From positions 3,286,001-3,350,000 of the forward strand of contig JAGPXD010000003.1 of assembly GCA_020746995.1 (NCBI GenBank): a stretch of DNA of 64,000 bases. Reading direction: 5' to 3'. The notes below the pieces were generated by a model that was not told where the DNA came from, did no database searches, and saw only the letters and a program-made list of their open reading frames with translations. The stretch is from Plectosphaerella cucumerina (taxonomy: Eukaryota > Ascomycota > Sordariomycetes > Glomerellales > Plectosphaerellaceae). The position numbers were made by a program, and so were the translations under genes. Positions within the stretch are counted from its first letter, which is position 1; every line of letters starts with the position of its first letter. Positions 1 to 12,401 of this stretch are shown piece after piece.

Positions 1-1780
1 AAGGGGGTCAATCGCCTTCCTGCAGCCTGTCTGTCCGATCACCTCTCGAAGAGGACAAAGTCGCGAGGAATGGAAGAGCCCCTGCAGCGGAAAGGTGTTC
101 GATTCATATAGACGGGCCGAAGATTGCGGATCTTGCTTCCTGATCTGTGCAGATCGTTGGCTGATATCTTGCTGGCTGCAACCGTTCCAGGGGACTGGTG
201 CTTGACCGGTGTGGCGATAGCCCGCCAGCAACCCTGTTGTATCAAGGCCAGAATGCCGAGCAGCAAGCCTAGGTGTGTGTCATTGTGCAGTCAGCGGGCA
301 GCGAGACTCAGCTTGGCACGGGTTAAATGCAGGCTTCGCAACGCTACTGGTGATTAGAATAACAGCCAGAGAAACCATCTTCGTGGATCAGACCACGGAC
401 TGCCAACTTCCCGGCGCAACGGCCACGCCACGCAGCTGCGGGCGCGCCGGACGCAACCACAACGTATTTTCCGTGACGGAATCATGCTCCTGCAGACTGG
501 TGTGGTGTGCGGAAATCTGGCAGACATGGGCCAGGCACCAATGATGTCCTGGTGCTGGTTACACAACGCCGACTGATCGGGTCGATGCGGCCTCAAGAAT
601 CGGCCTATGGGGATCTCATGGATCTCATGAAGGAGCGCGCGCGCACAGTCGGTGGCATGGGCCCCGGTGGCTTGATCTGGAGCCTCGTGCAGATACCCGC
701 CGACGTGAGGAACGGTCCCTGTGCAGGGCCATCGTGGCTGCAGGACGAGAAGGATCTGATATGATACTTTGGCACTGGCAAGTCCAACGGCAGGCTGCAG
801 GGAACGGGCCGTAGGTGGGTGTGTCTCCAGCAGGGTGCACAACTTCCCGACACTGTCGCTCAGCGCGGAGTGTCCCCCGCTCCCTACCAGAGGTCAGCTA
901 TGACTTGGTTCGAATTTCGGACAGACAAAGCTGAAAGATCGGACTCGGGGAAGTGACCCCGGCACGAAGAGCCTGCCATCTGACCTAGCGGAGATCTGCC
1001 CGGCGACACACCTGCATGACCAGCCGCCGGTTACCCAGTGGAACGCTTCTGTAGTCGATAGGTATCCTGCGGAAACTGTCATGTCTCGGGCGAGGCATGT
1101 TGCCTGGCGCCTCTGATGACAGCATGTCTCGACAAAGACAACGGGTGATCAGCAAACCCCCACTCAGGAAGCTAGAGGGAAGCTCGATGGTGTGAGCGGA
1201 AGTGAGGTGTAAAAGTAGTGGTGAGCGGTCCACTAAGTCCACCATCAGGTGAAGGCTGACTCGACGGCGCTATTGGGCGATGGGGTCTTTTTGATGCCTC
1301 GCTCCCGAAACAACGTTTCTCTTTCTCGCGGTCGAAGATCCCTGACGACCTGAAGCGACAACGCAAGCGTCCAATGGGCCGGGTTTACCGGGGCAGAAGG
1401 CGAGGCGACGAAGGTGTGCTGTACCTCGGAAGATCCGTTTCCAGGCCTTGGCGTGGGAGATCGACAGGCCCCGAAGGCGAGGCATCCGTATGGCATGACC
1501 TGGTTGCGTGCAGCGCGACTACTGACCGGCCGATGACCGGGGGTTGACCGGTGAGGCTGTTGACGAAGCAGATGTTGTCGTGGCCGTGGCCCTGGCCTGG
1601 TCGTGGGTGTGCGTGCATCCGGTGCCTTGCTTGTCCGTTGTCCGTCCGGGATCCTCCACTTCAGGGCTGAAAGGCGAAGAGGGGTTTGGTCGGGGTCGGG
1701 GAGCATCGAGCGGAGGGCAGATGCAGGGAAGCACGATTGCGTCGCGTCTGCAGCAAAGCAGGTCGCCGAGTGGCGTCGCG

Positions 1781-1824
1781 GCGAGGGGCGGCGAGGGGCT
1801 GCGAGGGGCTGCGAGGGGGCTGCG
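1781..1824. repeat. Imperfect GCGAGGGGCT decanucleotide repeat
   Basis: About four copies of a 10-base unit close to GCGAGGGGCT stand in tandem, with one copy carrying an extra G. They lie in non-coding DNA. No function is evident. Confidence 0.7.
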
Positions 1825-4185
1825 TCGATTGTGATTAGTGATGGGATGATGTGCAAAAGCAACTGGATCGATAGATTCGGCAGGCTAGATCTCGACGATG
1901 ACGCCCCTCGACGGTGGCTAAGAAATCGTCAAGGCACCCGCTGTTTGTTTTGGCGCCGGATGTCTTCCCGCCCGATGGTGGCGGGTCATATTTTTGGGCA
2001 GCATTGTCTTGGAAAAAGGGAGCGTCGGGCTTTTGGGTGACAAGTGACCGGGGGGAGAGACCTGATGATGGAGATGTGAGAGAGAGAAGAAAACAAGGGT
2101 CTGAAGATGGACGATGCAGGTCCTCGATCGCAGCACGGAGACAGTGGAGCATGAAGACCGAGCGACAAAACGAACGAGTAACCAGAGGCGGCCCCCCCAA
2201 TGGTTAGGGTACCTACGCCAGAAGTATTGTGCATCTGTAGCTGGTACACTAGATACAGATAGTGCGTGCCAACACCACAGAGCTGGGTCCAGAGCTGGGT
2301 CGTGAAGAAGGAGCGACCTGGCAGCCTGGGTAGCGTTGGGTGTTCCTGCCTTCCAGCTGTGATGATAGTGCGATGATCCCTGGCGTGCCTTCCCTGCCAT
2401 TCCATCCCATGCTGGCCGCTCCTTCCTTGCGCATCTCCCGTCGGGCACCTCCCGAGGCCATGAGCCCCGCCGAGGTTGGACCTTCCCAGGAAAGTTGGTG
2501 GGTAAAGGCAGAGAGGAAAATGGATGGAGCCCTTGCATCGGGAAGGAGCTCACCACCTCCACCTCCACGTCCATGGATGTCGATGGAGTCCTGCCAGGGG
2601 ATCGTCACCACTTCCACGTCCCGTCGGCTTTCAGGCTTTTCCTCAACACCGTTCGTATCTTGTCCACACCCTTCAGCTTGTTGATGGTCTCGTCATGGAT
2701 CCCGAGAGCTAATCCCCGTCCGCCCCAGGCTAACAAAGCCTCCCTCGATCATGGACGTCTCCCGCACTCAGCCCGGTCATCGACAAGCCTCGAGCAAGCC
2801 TCGACGTGTTGACAGCGACGACAACCCAGCCTCATTTCTTCTGTCGTACCGGACGGGTCCGAAATATGTCGGGAATGTGGCTTGCACCGTCCCTTCAGCG
2901 TCAACGGGGATCACCAGACACGGCCTTCTTCACCTGGCATCCGTTGCCCGGCTCGTTCTCCGGCAGCTGCCGTTGAACCACTATCGGGCTGGCAGTGGCC
3001 TGTGGCGCTCGTTGATCGACCGCCGTCGGCGCCATTGCCGCTTCTCCCTGGGACTTCACTGCCGGCGGGATGAGTTCTTGCTCCATCCATGACCGGTTGT
3101 CGTGCTCCGACTGGCGAGCATGGGAATGCATGTGCGCCTCCTCTTCAACGATGGATGTTGTTGCTGGACCGACGGAGCTGGTCTTGCCAGGGGAGTTCGG
3201 CTTGGATGGGTCAACCAAGATCGAGCTACGGGAGCACGGATACCTGCCTGCTGGGACGAGTACGATACAGGCTGCAGCACTGCACAGCACGCACCATGGG
3301 TCCGGTCCATCAGCATCAGCACGGTCACCAGCCCCCCTGCCCCCCTCTTCAGTTCACAGTCCGGGCGGCACCCCCCTGGACTTCCCGCTGCCGCCACCTT
3401 TTCGGGGCATCTCCCCCACACGCACACGCGCACCCCATCCATCTCATCTCAGGGGTCCTCGGTGTATGCTGTTGTGTCACTTTCCCATCAGCTTCAAGGT
3501 CCCCATCTACGACCGACGCCCGAGTGGATCCGGGACTTTTGTTTGCCGACATGGACTCAGCTGTCTTTCTCTCTTCCTCTCGCTCACTCGCCAGGGGTTC
3601 ATTCCATTGTCGACCATCGTCGACCACACCCCTGCTTGCCTCCCTCCACCATCCTGGTCGGGATTGTGTTGTCTGCACCTCCTGCTCCTCAGAGCAGAAG
3701 GGACGCCAGCCAGGCCAGAGGCCGGGATCTAGTCCGCACCCACCCCATCTCTCGGGCCCGCGCTCTCTCGCTTGTGTCGGATGACGATGAGCACAAAGGA
3801 AACAGGACCGCAAGCCGTTTCGACCCTCCTTTTGACTCTCTTCCCGCCGTCTCGAGGTACCTGCCTAGCCTGATGTCTCTGATCCCAGGAGCCCCCATTG
3901 GATTTGGTCACTCTTCTTCTTCCCCCCTCCCTCTCTTACCCCCCGGCGCGCCCCTTGGCTTGCGACGGGTACGTCAAGCTCGGCTGAGGCCGAGGCCGAG
4001 GGCGGGTGCAGAGTGAAGTCACGCATCCCAGCTCCGAGCCCACGGCGTTTGTTGCTTCTCTCGTCTGTGAGGTGAGAGCGAGCTGGGGCCCGCCGGCCTG
4101 GAACGGCGCCCGGCCTCCCCTACGCTCCAGCAGCTCCCCGGGCTCCTCTCCCCTTCCTTCGTCCGTCCGAGTTTCCGGAAAAGGA

Positions 4186-4192
4186 TATAAAC
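4186..4192 (+). promoter_or_regulatory. TATA-like element
   Basis: TATAAAC sits in otherwise GC- and CT-rich sequence about 620 bases before the ATG at 4810. It is followed by pyrimidine-rich sequence typical of fungal leaders. The distance implies a long, possibly intron-containing leader, so the assignment is tentative. Confidence 0.3.
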
Positions 4193-4809
4193 ACCCACGA
4201 GCCGTCTGCTCCAAACCTTCTCCCATCGCCTCACCTCGCATCCTGCTTCATTACCTTATTTCCGCTGTTCATCTCACGTAGGTTGATCACTCACACGTCA
4301 TCCCCACAGCCTGGTCCAGTCTGCGGGACAATCTCACTCCATTCGATCCCCGCCTTACCTCGCCATTGACTTGCTTCGGCCCCCGCCAAAGTCCCGGACT
4401 TGATCAAATCTGCAGCCAAAAGTCAGAAAGGACCACGATACGACAACAGCTTCTTCTCGTGCTCAACAGATCAATATTGCGGTTGCAACTTGTCTCCTCT
4501 CCGGGCTGACCGAGGAATTTTTCTTGCATCGCCTGCGCCTCTGCTCAGCGGGCCACGGCGGCGTCAACTGATCCGGTATCCTGGTCCGCTCCGGCAGACT
4601 TCCCCCGCTCCGGACGCACATCTTGTCTTGGCCAACCAACGACCGGCTGCGGGCATCTTGCATCGCTCGAACCACTTCGAGAAAAGAGGAAGAAAGTCGC
4701 GTGGGATAGAAATCTGGGAAAGCTGGCCAGGCCAGGGTCCGCAGACTCGATCAACCCAGGTACTCCTGCATAAACCGCCCCTACAGGCTCTTCACCCATC
4801 CTACTCATC

Positions 4810-5732
4810 ATGAACGCGTTTGGCGGCGGCTCATCCGCTGGTCCCTCATCCGCCGGCCACCCGGCTGGGGGCTTCCATCCCTCACAGGTACGTCGCTCTC
4901 GCACCGTCACCGCCTACCATGTCTGCGTGAACCTCAGCCACGGGGTTTTGGCCTCGGCCTCCAGCTCATGCATGCTCCGCAGGGCTTCCACGACCCCGAC
5001 TTTGACATCTTCGAGTGGCACACCAAATTCCAGTCATGTGTCCGCTACTTCCTGGACCATGCACAGTATGTCGGCGCCGTGCAGGCTGTCGCCGCCTTTG
5101 TCAACATACGCCTCCCCTTCCAGCAGCACCCGCACCCCATACTGTCGTCTAAATCGGTGCCCTCCTCGCCAGCTGCCGCTGCCGCCGGCCCATCTCACGG
5201 CTCACAGTCCACAGCGCGCGGTGCCGGCTTCCCTCACAACCTCGCTGGCGCTCCCACCGCAGGCGCAGGCACCGTGTCCCTGATTCCTTACATCCGCCGG
5301 CTGGTGGCAACGGGATTCGACAACCAGGGCATTCTCCACGGCTTCTTTGGCGATGACTGGGTCGCCGGCGTCGGCCGTTTACATGAGACAGAGCGACGCA
5401 ACTACCTCTTTGCCGCCAAGAGTTGTCCCTGGCTGGCGGTCAAGGATTCGTACGACATGCCGGACGGTCAGAACGTTCCTTTCCTGAGCCCCCTTCGCGA
5501 GCCTTCCGAGACCGAGCTGCGGGCCGCCGACGCCGGCTGGAGTGAGTGGTTGGGCACCGCCGACAAGGAGTGGGACGACTGGATGGCCATGCAGGACTGG
5601 GTGCTGGGGCCCCGCGATCCCAGGCCAAACCGACGGCACGGTGGCGGACATGGTGGCCATCCCGGGCACGGCGGTCACAGCGGTCACGGCGGCCACAGGG
5701 CGCCTGTCATCAAGCGGGAGATGGAAGAGTAA
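4810..5732 (+). CDS. Conserved-looking hypothetical protein with His/Gly-rich tail
   Basis: The exons are 4810-4887 and 4983-5732, joined by a 95-nt phase-0 GT-AG intron, giving 275 aa. I do not recognise the family. The first 26 residues are Gly/Ser-rich. The middle looks folded and helical, with motifs such as [14 protein letters not shown] near the start of exon 2 and [20 protein letters not shown] further on. A low-complexity linker rich in Ala and Ser separates these two segments. The C-terminus carries repeated HGG/GHGG units (about 5634-5700) and ends in an acidic-basic tail. There is no signal peptide or membrane segment. The exon-intron structure and the well-organised core argue for a real gene. 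The ATG has a typical context (CATCATGAAC). Possibly a nuclear or transcription-associated protein, but that is a guess. Confidence 0.75.
5635..5700 (+). repeat. HGG-coding repeat in the C-terminus
   Basis: Short imperfect repeats of GGCCAC/GGTGGC type encode alternating His and Gly. They lie inside the coding exon of the gene at 4810. Such tracts can bind metals or be length-polymorphic. Confidence 0.6.
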
Positions 5733-6126
5733 TCGGGCAAGGCTTGTCCGTCCAGCCGGTACATGTACGATGTGACAAGCCGGGGCGGAGGAAGTAAAGC
5801 GGTTTGCTTCGACGGCACGGTACGGTGGCGGCAACTTCTTTTGGGCCATTTTTCTTTCCGTGGCCTCCATTCCAGAGGCAGGCAGGTAGAAGTCATTTTC
5901 CGCGTGTTTGTACGTACCATAATCGATCTCTTCAACAAGCCATCCCAGTCTTCACACGTCTGCCGCAGTGCCCTTGAACATGGCGCATCGATGAGCAACT
6001 GGGGAAGCAGTTCAAGAGGAAGTGTCCTATTTTCAACGCCCGATAATGCATCAGTACATGGTATCTGCAGACAGCAAAACGCGCCACGGCCCCCGTGGGC
6101 CCGTCCAGCTGTCAACCCGCCGGCAT
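5733..6126. other. Convergent intergenic region
   Basis: This separates two converging genes and should hold both 3' UTRs. I see no gene or strong terminator-like structure in it. Confidence 0.6.
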
Positions 6127-8811
6127 CTATCTCTTCTTCTTGCTCGCCAGCCTCTTCTGCGCCCTCAGCTCCTTCTTCATCCTGGCGTCGACGATCGTGT
6201 ACCTGCCCTTGACACCCTTGGGGCGACCCTTGACACCACGGTTCGAACCTGAAAATCATATCAGTACGAGACAGCGCGGCGAGCGGTGATGCGGAAGTAG
6301 ACTCACCCTTTGCGACGACGACCGTCGGCTTCGGCCGCCTCTTGACCTGGTTGGCCTTGCTCATGAGCTTGGCGATGGACGCGGCCTTTTCCTTCTCCGT
6401 CATGCCCTCCTCGCCGAGGACCATGTCGCTCTTCTTCTTGAGCTTCTCGAGGCGCTGGGCGGCCTTGAACTTCTTGCGGGCCTTGGCCTCGCGGACCTTC
6501 TTGATGGGCCGGGCGTTGTAGGCGCGCAGCTTCTCCTTGATGGCCTGCGCGGCCGCCTTTGTGATGGGCTTCTGGGGCCGGTCGTGCTTGGTCTCGTCGT
6601 CGATGAACCAGTCGGGGAGGCCGTCGCGGTCGCGGAAGGCGTAGCGGTTGAAACCCTCGTCGACGAAATCGTGCGTCGTCTTTTGGCCCGTGGCGAGCTG
6701 GTGCGCGAGCGTCATGGCCTCGGCGGTGATGATGTCGATGTCGAGGGTGCCGTCGGCGCGGCGCTTGTCGCTGTCGTCTTCCCAGCCGGGCTCGTCGCTG
6801 GACTTGACTGTCTTGATGACCTCGGCGTCCGAGTCGCTGTCGTCGCCTGCCTTCTCGGTGGCGGGAGCGGCCTTGGGCGCGGCCTTCTTGTCCTTGGCGG
6901 CGGCAGCCTTCTTCGAATTGGCCTTTGCCGTCTCGATCATGGCGTCGATGGCGGCGTCGTCGACCTCCTCGTCGCCCGTCTTCTTGCTCTTCTTGTCCTT
7001 CTTGGCTGGCGCATCCTCCATCTCGACATCCTCCTCGCCCACGAGGCCATCGATACCCTGGAAGAGGTCCTGGCTGAAGAAGTTCTTCGCTCTCCGGGAC
7101 AGAGCGCCTTCTTCTGTCGGCTCGTCGTCCAGGTCGCGGATCAAAGGCTTGCCCGCGGCGGCAGCGTCCTCGTCATCCGACTCGTCGCTGCTGTCGGATT
7201 CGACCTCGAGCTCGTCGCCGCTGTTGACGGCCTGCTCTCCGTCCGAGAAGCCCTCAAACTCGTCCTTGTGCTCCTCGCGCGCCCGCTTCGCGCGGTACTT
7301 GGCGTCGGCCTCAGCTTTCCTCTCGCGGTACTGGTCGTACATGCCGTCGAGCTCGCGCTCGAGGCGGTCCTCCTCCTCGTCGGTCTCCTCATCCGTCTCG
7401 CCCGAGGAACCAAGACCGCTGTCCTTGGCGTCGGCCTTGGGAATGACCATCTTGCCCTTGATGAGGCGGTCACTAGCCTTGGCCTTGTCAACCGTCTTGA
7501 GTGAGAACATGGCGTCAGTCCCCATCGGGCCCTCCTGCTCCATACCAATGTCCATGGGTGCGATCATGTTCATCTGCATGCGGACGATCTCCTTCTGCTT
7601 CTTCTCGTTCTCCCTTCTCCTCTCGCGCTTCTTCTTGGAGCTCTCCCTGTCCCTCATGGCTTGCAGCTCTTCCTGGATCTTGAGCTCCTCGTCCATAGAC
7701 TCGACCTCGGCAACCTCCTCGTCAACTTGCGCGGGTGCTGCCTCCTCTGACAGGCCGAAGATGTCTCTGACCCTGAGACGCCATCTCAGCAGGAGCTTGA
7801 AGTCTTTCCGGCCAAGCACCTTGAGATCGGCGCAGTTGAGACGAATCTCCTCCGTCGTGATGGGCAGCTTGTCGAGGGCGGCCAAGGCGACGTCACCGTT
7901 CTTCGGTTGCTCGAAGGACAGCTTATTGTAGTTTCCGAGGATATGCAGCGGATCCGTGGTCGTGATGAATTCGCTGGCGGGAAGCTCCTTGAACTGGGTG
8001 TAGTCGCCCTCCTCGTAACCTTCACGCTTCCTCTTTTTCTTCTCGGGGTTGTACACCTTTGCCTCGTTGTTGGGGGCGGCGTCCTTGAGCTCGGCGAAGA
8101 CGGCGCGGGGGTCGAGGAAGCGCGGGTCGATGCGCTTGGGGGCCTTGAAGCCCTTGCAGACGACGAAGATCTCGGCCGAGACGTTTCTGGACGAGGGCGG
8201 CTTGGTGGCCTCGACCTTTGTGAAGAGCTGCTGGAAGACCCAGAGAAGCGGGTTGTAGTCCTTGGAACGGAAGACCTTTGTGACAAAGGTACCGCCCTCG
8301 GCGAGGAACTCGGTGGCCAGCTTCATGGACTGGAGCACCAGCTCGGCTTGGTTGAACGAATCCTGTGTCCAGGCAGTACCGACGTTGGGAGCACCATCGT
8401 GGAGCACGGTGTCGGCCTTCCATGTCTTGAGATGCTGACGGATCGTGGCACGGCACTTTTCGGTCGTAATATCGCTCTGGAAGGTGATCACACGCGGGAT
8501 GGGCTTGATGGGCGAGAGATCGACACCGACAATCAGACTGTTGACGGGCATCACCTCGGCGGCGACCTGACACCATGACTACACAACAGAACGGATCAGC
8601 CAAAAGAGGTCGAGGGGGGAGAGGGCAAAGGACTGGGACGTACACCAGGCGCAGCGCAAAGATCCAGCAGGACCTTGCTCTTTTCCAGGAAGCCATACTT
8701 CTTGTTCAGCTGGATAAGCTTGAAGGCGGCACGGGCACGGTAGCCCTTCTCCTTAGCAAGCTTGTACCACTTGTCAAGACGGCCCTTGCCGTGCTTCTTC
8801 TGAATGGCCAT
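6127..8811 (-). CDS. spb1: Spb1, AdoMet-dependent 27S pre-rRNA (Gm2922) methyltransferase
   Basis: The exons on the minus strand are 8811-8644, 8578-6307 and 6248-6127, with introns of 65 and 58 nt, giving 853 aa (yeast Spb1 is 841). The N-terminus is an FtsJ/RrmJ Rossmann methyltransferase: [19 protein letters not shown], then DLCAAPG interrupted by intron 1, then LHDGAPN. The catalytic K-D-K-E tetrad is visible as K31, D117, K157 and E192. A long charged middle rich in Glu/Lys/Asp and a C-terminal Spb1 domain follow, ending in a basic RLASKKKR tail typical of nucleolar proteins. By family knowledge it methylates 27S pre-rRNA and is needed for 60S assembly. It is divergent from the cdt2-like gene. 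Confidence 0.96.
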
Positions 8812-9340
8812 TGCGAACGAGGTCGATTGGCGACGGTTCGAAGGGTTGCGACGGAAGTTGGCCCCGCCGGTCTTGATCGCGAAAGGGTCGAGACAGAAAT
8901 TTTGAAGATGGCCGGCGGACTGATAAGATAAGAAAATTTAGCGGTGGCCGGTGTGAAGGTCGAGTGGGGGCCACGGCGGTGTCGGGGACGGAGAGGTCTA
9001 GCCGGGTCGGGATTAGTGTCGAGTGCTCCAGCTTGGTTGCTGGAGTCACTTGGGTGGCGCACCTCGACCCACCGGCAACGCGACTTGGGTGCAGGGGTCA
9101 AAGCTCACACGCGTCCTAGCGCGTTCTGGCGTTAAGTGCTGAAGCTTCAATGATGCTGGTCCGAGGCCAATGTTGGATGGATCTTGCACATCATCCTCAC
9201 CGAACACCCGAACCTCCCAACTGTGCGTCTGCAGCTCCAGTGACATTCGACAGTCGGACATAGACCTCGATCTTCACTTCTCAAGTCGAAATCACCTCCC
9301 AGAATCACCATCCAGCTCGGCATCATCAACGACGTCCATC
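8812..9340. promoter_or_regulatory. Divergent promoter between spb1 and cdt2-like gene
   Basis: This region of about 530 bases serves two divergent starts. Its clearest element is a tandem GATA site listed separately. An in-frame open stretch with an alternative ATG lies upstream of 9341 on the plus strand, so the cdt2 start may lie further upstream. Confidence 0.55.
8921..8932 (+). promoter_or_regulatory. Tandem GATA-factor sites
   Basis: TGATAAGATAAG contains two overlapping HGATAR matches spaced five bases apart, about 110 bases upstream of the spb1 ATG. Fungal GATA factors (nitrogen, iron or light regulators) bind paired sites of this kind. Functional use here is inference. Confidence 0.4.
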
Positions 9341-11964
9341 ATGAACAGTCCGCCACCGAGTGACGGCATCCTCCCGTCCTCGCAGCTGAGCGACGAAACC
9401 CTCTACCTCTCCGCCCAGGATAACCCCCGGCGTACCCGCCCATCTCGCCGGGAGAAGCGAAAATCCATCTTGACACCTAGAAAGTTTGCAAGATTCTTCA
9501 CTCCCCGAGGCCAGATCAGCTCCAGGCAACCGAACCTCACACAACCCGCATTGACGCCTCTGAACGATGCATCCCTCAATGCACGCCCGACATCTCCGCA
9601 GCTCGAGCCTGAAAGTCTTTCGCAGGGTTTCGTCTCCCCAAGCTCATCCCCGATCCGGCCTACGAAGAAGCGAAAGATCACCTCTGCAGGTCCATCCGAA
9701 GCTGGGCCCAGCAGCACTGCCACGGAGACCCTTTCCACGAGGAGGCAAGCTACGCCTCGTGTCGCCACTGTTGATAAAGAATCCAAACTCCATGCCCCAG
9801 TAGCAACACAACAACTCGGTCCTCGGTTGACCTCTGCCGCGAACCGAAGGCGTAGTCTAGAGCAGACAGCCCCGGATACCTCGGAGTCAAGCCTTCCAGC
9901 AGCGCGTCTGCTCTTCCCCCCTGCTACACGCCAGAATGGCCGTACAGAATCTGGATCTGAGCTTGTGAGCACACAGCACCCGATACTTCCATAATGTCAG
10001 CTAACAGTAGCTTTCCCAGCTCAAGTTCTTCAAAGCGCAACGACCCAGATCTCAAGAAGACAAGCTAGAAGACAAGACTAGCATCCGCCCTTCGGTGCCC
10101 TCCCAACCCGTCAATATCACCTTGGTATGCTATCGAGCGCTTCACACACCTGGAGTACAACATCCTAACCTTGGCAACAGAACATCCCGGACTACAAGCC
10201 AAAGAGCTTCGTGAAACTCGAGAACAGGGGCACTTCCGCCGGCCTCCTCCTCCGCGAGATGGGGCTCACCTCACGCCCTGGCCGTCGTCACCCCAAGACC
10301 GTACAGATTGGTAAGTGGCAAAATCAAACCATGATATATCCAACGGCCAACCTCTGACAATGCCCAGACCCCTTCCACGCTACCTCTAGGTTCTTCAGTC
10401 GCCAGACCGACTGGACTGCTTGCAGTTTCGCCCCGAATGGTACTGAAGGAGGAAGGGTAGTCATCCCGTTCAGCGTAATCAGCAGCCGCCGTAAGTCCAC
10501 TTAACGGCCTCTCACAACCCCAACGGCATACTAACACGAGTGCGTCTTCCAGGCTCCCCAGTCACAATCGTTGGCGACGAGGAGGGCTGCATCCGCATGC
10601 TCGAGTCAGCTGCCACCCCCGCCGTCCATCCCATTCCATTACCCCAAAGGGTAAGAGCCATATATCAGGTTCACAGCAACGCCATCATGGACCTGGATAT
10701 CTCTCCCGACGACACCCGCCTCGCCACCGCCTGCGGCGACCGCAACGGCAAGATCATCGACCCCACGACGGGCATGTGCCACGCCGTGCTCAACAACGGC
10801 CACGACGCAGCCCTGCGCAGAGTCCGCTTCCAGCCCGGCCGCGCCGACGGCAACGTCCTCTCCACTTGCGACAAGGCCGGCCGCATACAGATCTGGGACC
10901 TTCGCGTCAGCTCCGCTCCCGTCGATGCCTTTGGCACCGTCGACGACGACATCCCCCGCTCCTGCCGCGCCGGCATCCTCAACACCATCGACCCGGCCCA
11001 CTCCCGCACCGTCCGCGGCCGCAGCAACGGCGCTTCCGTCACCGCCCTCCAGTGGCTCACGGGCCGCGAGCACATCGTCCTCTCCGCCAGCGAGGTCGAC
11101 GCCCGCATCAAGGTTTGGGACACCCGTTACATCAACCGCCGCGGCAACACCACCACCGCCGTCCCCGTCTCCGTGACAGCCGTGCCATCCAGCCACCGCT
11201 GGCGAGACTTCGGTATCACCTCCATGGCCCTCGGCGGCGACGCCTCCCGCCTCTACGCAGTCTGCCGCGACTCCACCGTCTATGCCTACTCAACGGCACA
11301 CCTCGTCCTCGGCACCGACCCCGTCTTGTCCTCCAACCCCCCTCGCCAGCGTCCCGGCCTAGCCACGACCGGCCACGGCCCCCTATACGGCTTCCGCCAC
11401 CACGACCTCGACGTCCGGTCCTTCTACATCCGCTGCTCCGTCCGCAGCCCCGACCAAGGTCCCGGCCCCGAGCTCCTCGCCGTCGGCAGCTCCCGCGGCA
11501 CCGCCGTCCTCTTCCCCACCGACGAGACCACCCTCCGCGCCAAATGGGACCGTGAGTCCCGCGTCGCCCACACCCCCGGCGCAAAACCCGCCCCCGCCGT
11601 CATCGAGCCCGAAGCGCCCCCACAAGACGACGACATCTACAGCACCGGCACCCCCCGTCGCCCCTTCGCCTGCCGTGACACCTCAGGCACCGTCGCCCTC
11701 GTCCACAACGGCACGTCCCTCAAGGGCGGCCACCAGCGCGAGGTGACGGGCGTCAGCTGGACGCACGACGGCAAGCTCGCCACCATCTCGGACGACATGA
11801 CCATCCGCCACTGGCAGGAGACTCCGACCGAGGGCCACACGGCGGTTATGGATGTGCCCCGGGACGCTCGCGACCTGCGGACGGATCGCAACGCGATGAA
11901 GTCGCACTATGCTGGCTGGGCGCGCGTGCCTCGCAGCTGGGATGTTGATGATGGTATGAATTAG
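9341..11964 (+). CDS. cdt2: Cdt2/DTL-like WD40 protein, substrate receptor of CRL4
   Basis: Five exons: 9341-9964, 10020-10124, 10181-10310, 10368-10490 and 10553-11964, giving 797 aa. All introns are GT-AG, 54-62 nt, with CTAAC-type branch points (for example before 10020 and 10553). The first 240 residues are disordered and Ser/Pro/Arg-rich with a KKRK nuclear-type signal. A beta-propeller follows, with two WDxR motifs (IQIWDLR and IKVWDTR) used by DCAF proteins to bind DDB1. By family knowledge Cdt2 directs Cul4-Ddb1 ubiquitination of Cdt1, Spd1 or Set8 on PCNA-loaded chromatin. The overall order (disordered N-terminus, then propeller) is inverted relative to human DTL, where the propeller comes first, so orthology is likely but not certain. 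An earlier in-frame ATG at 9170 is possible. Confidence 0.8.
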
Positions 11965-12401
11965 GCTGTGTTGGGGTCCGTCCTACCGCCTATAAGTTAG
12001 GTTTGTCCATCTTGTATTGAAACCTTGTACTGGAAAGCACGAGGTTTGTTTTCTGTAAATGAACAGGAGCAGGGGTCCAACACCTTTCTGTCGAGTATTT
12101 GGAAGTTATACATGGCCGAGAAACGGGTCGGCCGGCGTCATAGCGTGTATACATAGAGAGGCGATATACCCTCCATTCATCAGCATCTTCAAGCAGAATC
12201 AGTGTCTTTTCTCACCTAACTTGTCATGTAAAATTCTTTTGGTGCAGTAGGTGAGATGCTGAAGAGGATTGTGTCGTATTCATGCCATGCAAAAAAGAAA
12301 CCGGCCGTCATGGTATCATATCTACAGGGACCGCCACCCGATGCTGTTTCTAGGCTCCGTCATGCACACCCACATCTTCACCAGTCGCCATGCTCCGTAA
12401 G
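11965..12401. other. Convergent intergenic region
   Basis: AT-richer than neighbouring coding DNA, it should hold the 3' UTRs of the cdt2-like and heme oxygenase genes. No gene is seen. Confidence 0.6.

Larger units (their letters stand above)
1..4809. other. Gene-free region upstream of the first gene
   Basis: I see no supportable gene here. Open frames of up to about 300 codons exist on both strands, but they are Ser/Pro/Arg-rich, overlap each other and show no family motif or splice pattern, as expected for GC-rich non-coding DNA. A decanucleotide repeat lies near 1781-1824. The last 600 bases are pyrimidine-rich with a TATA-like site at 4186 and probably form the promoter and leader of the gene starting at 4810. 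A gene entering from the left edge cannot be excluded. Confidence 0.6.

Noticed and set aside
3102..4016. A 304-codon open frame on the plus strand
   Set aside because: Overlapping frames of similar length exist in the other two phases. The translation is Ser/Pro/Arg-rich without domain or intron support.
5684..6306. Extension of the spb1 frame beyond 6307
   Set aside because: This is read-through of the last intron. Splicing to the 6248-6127 exon restores the conserved [14 protein letters not shown] end, and a stop follows.
6584..7931. Long plus-strand frames of 306 and 427 codons inside spb1
   Set aside because: Both lie antisense to the spb1 coding exon and consist of low-complexity Val/Leu/Gly or Ser runs, an effect of codon bias.
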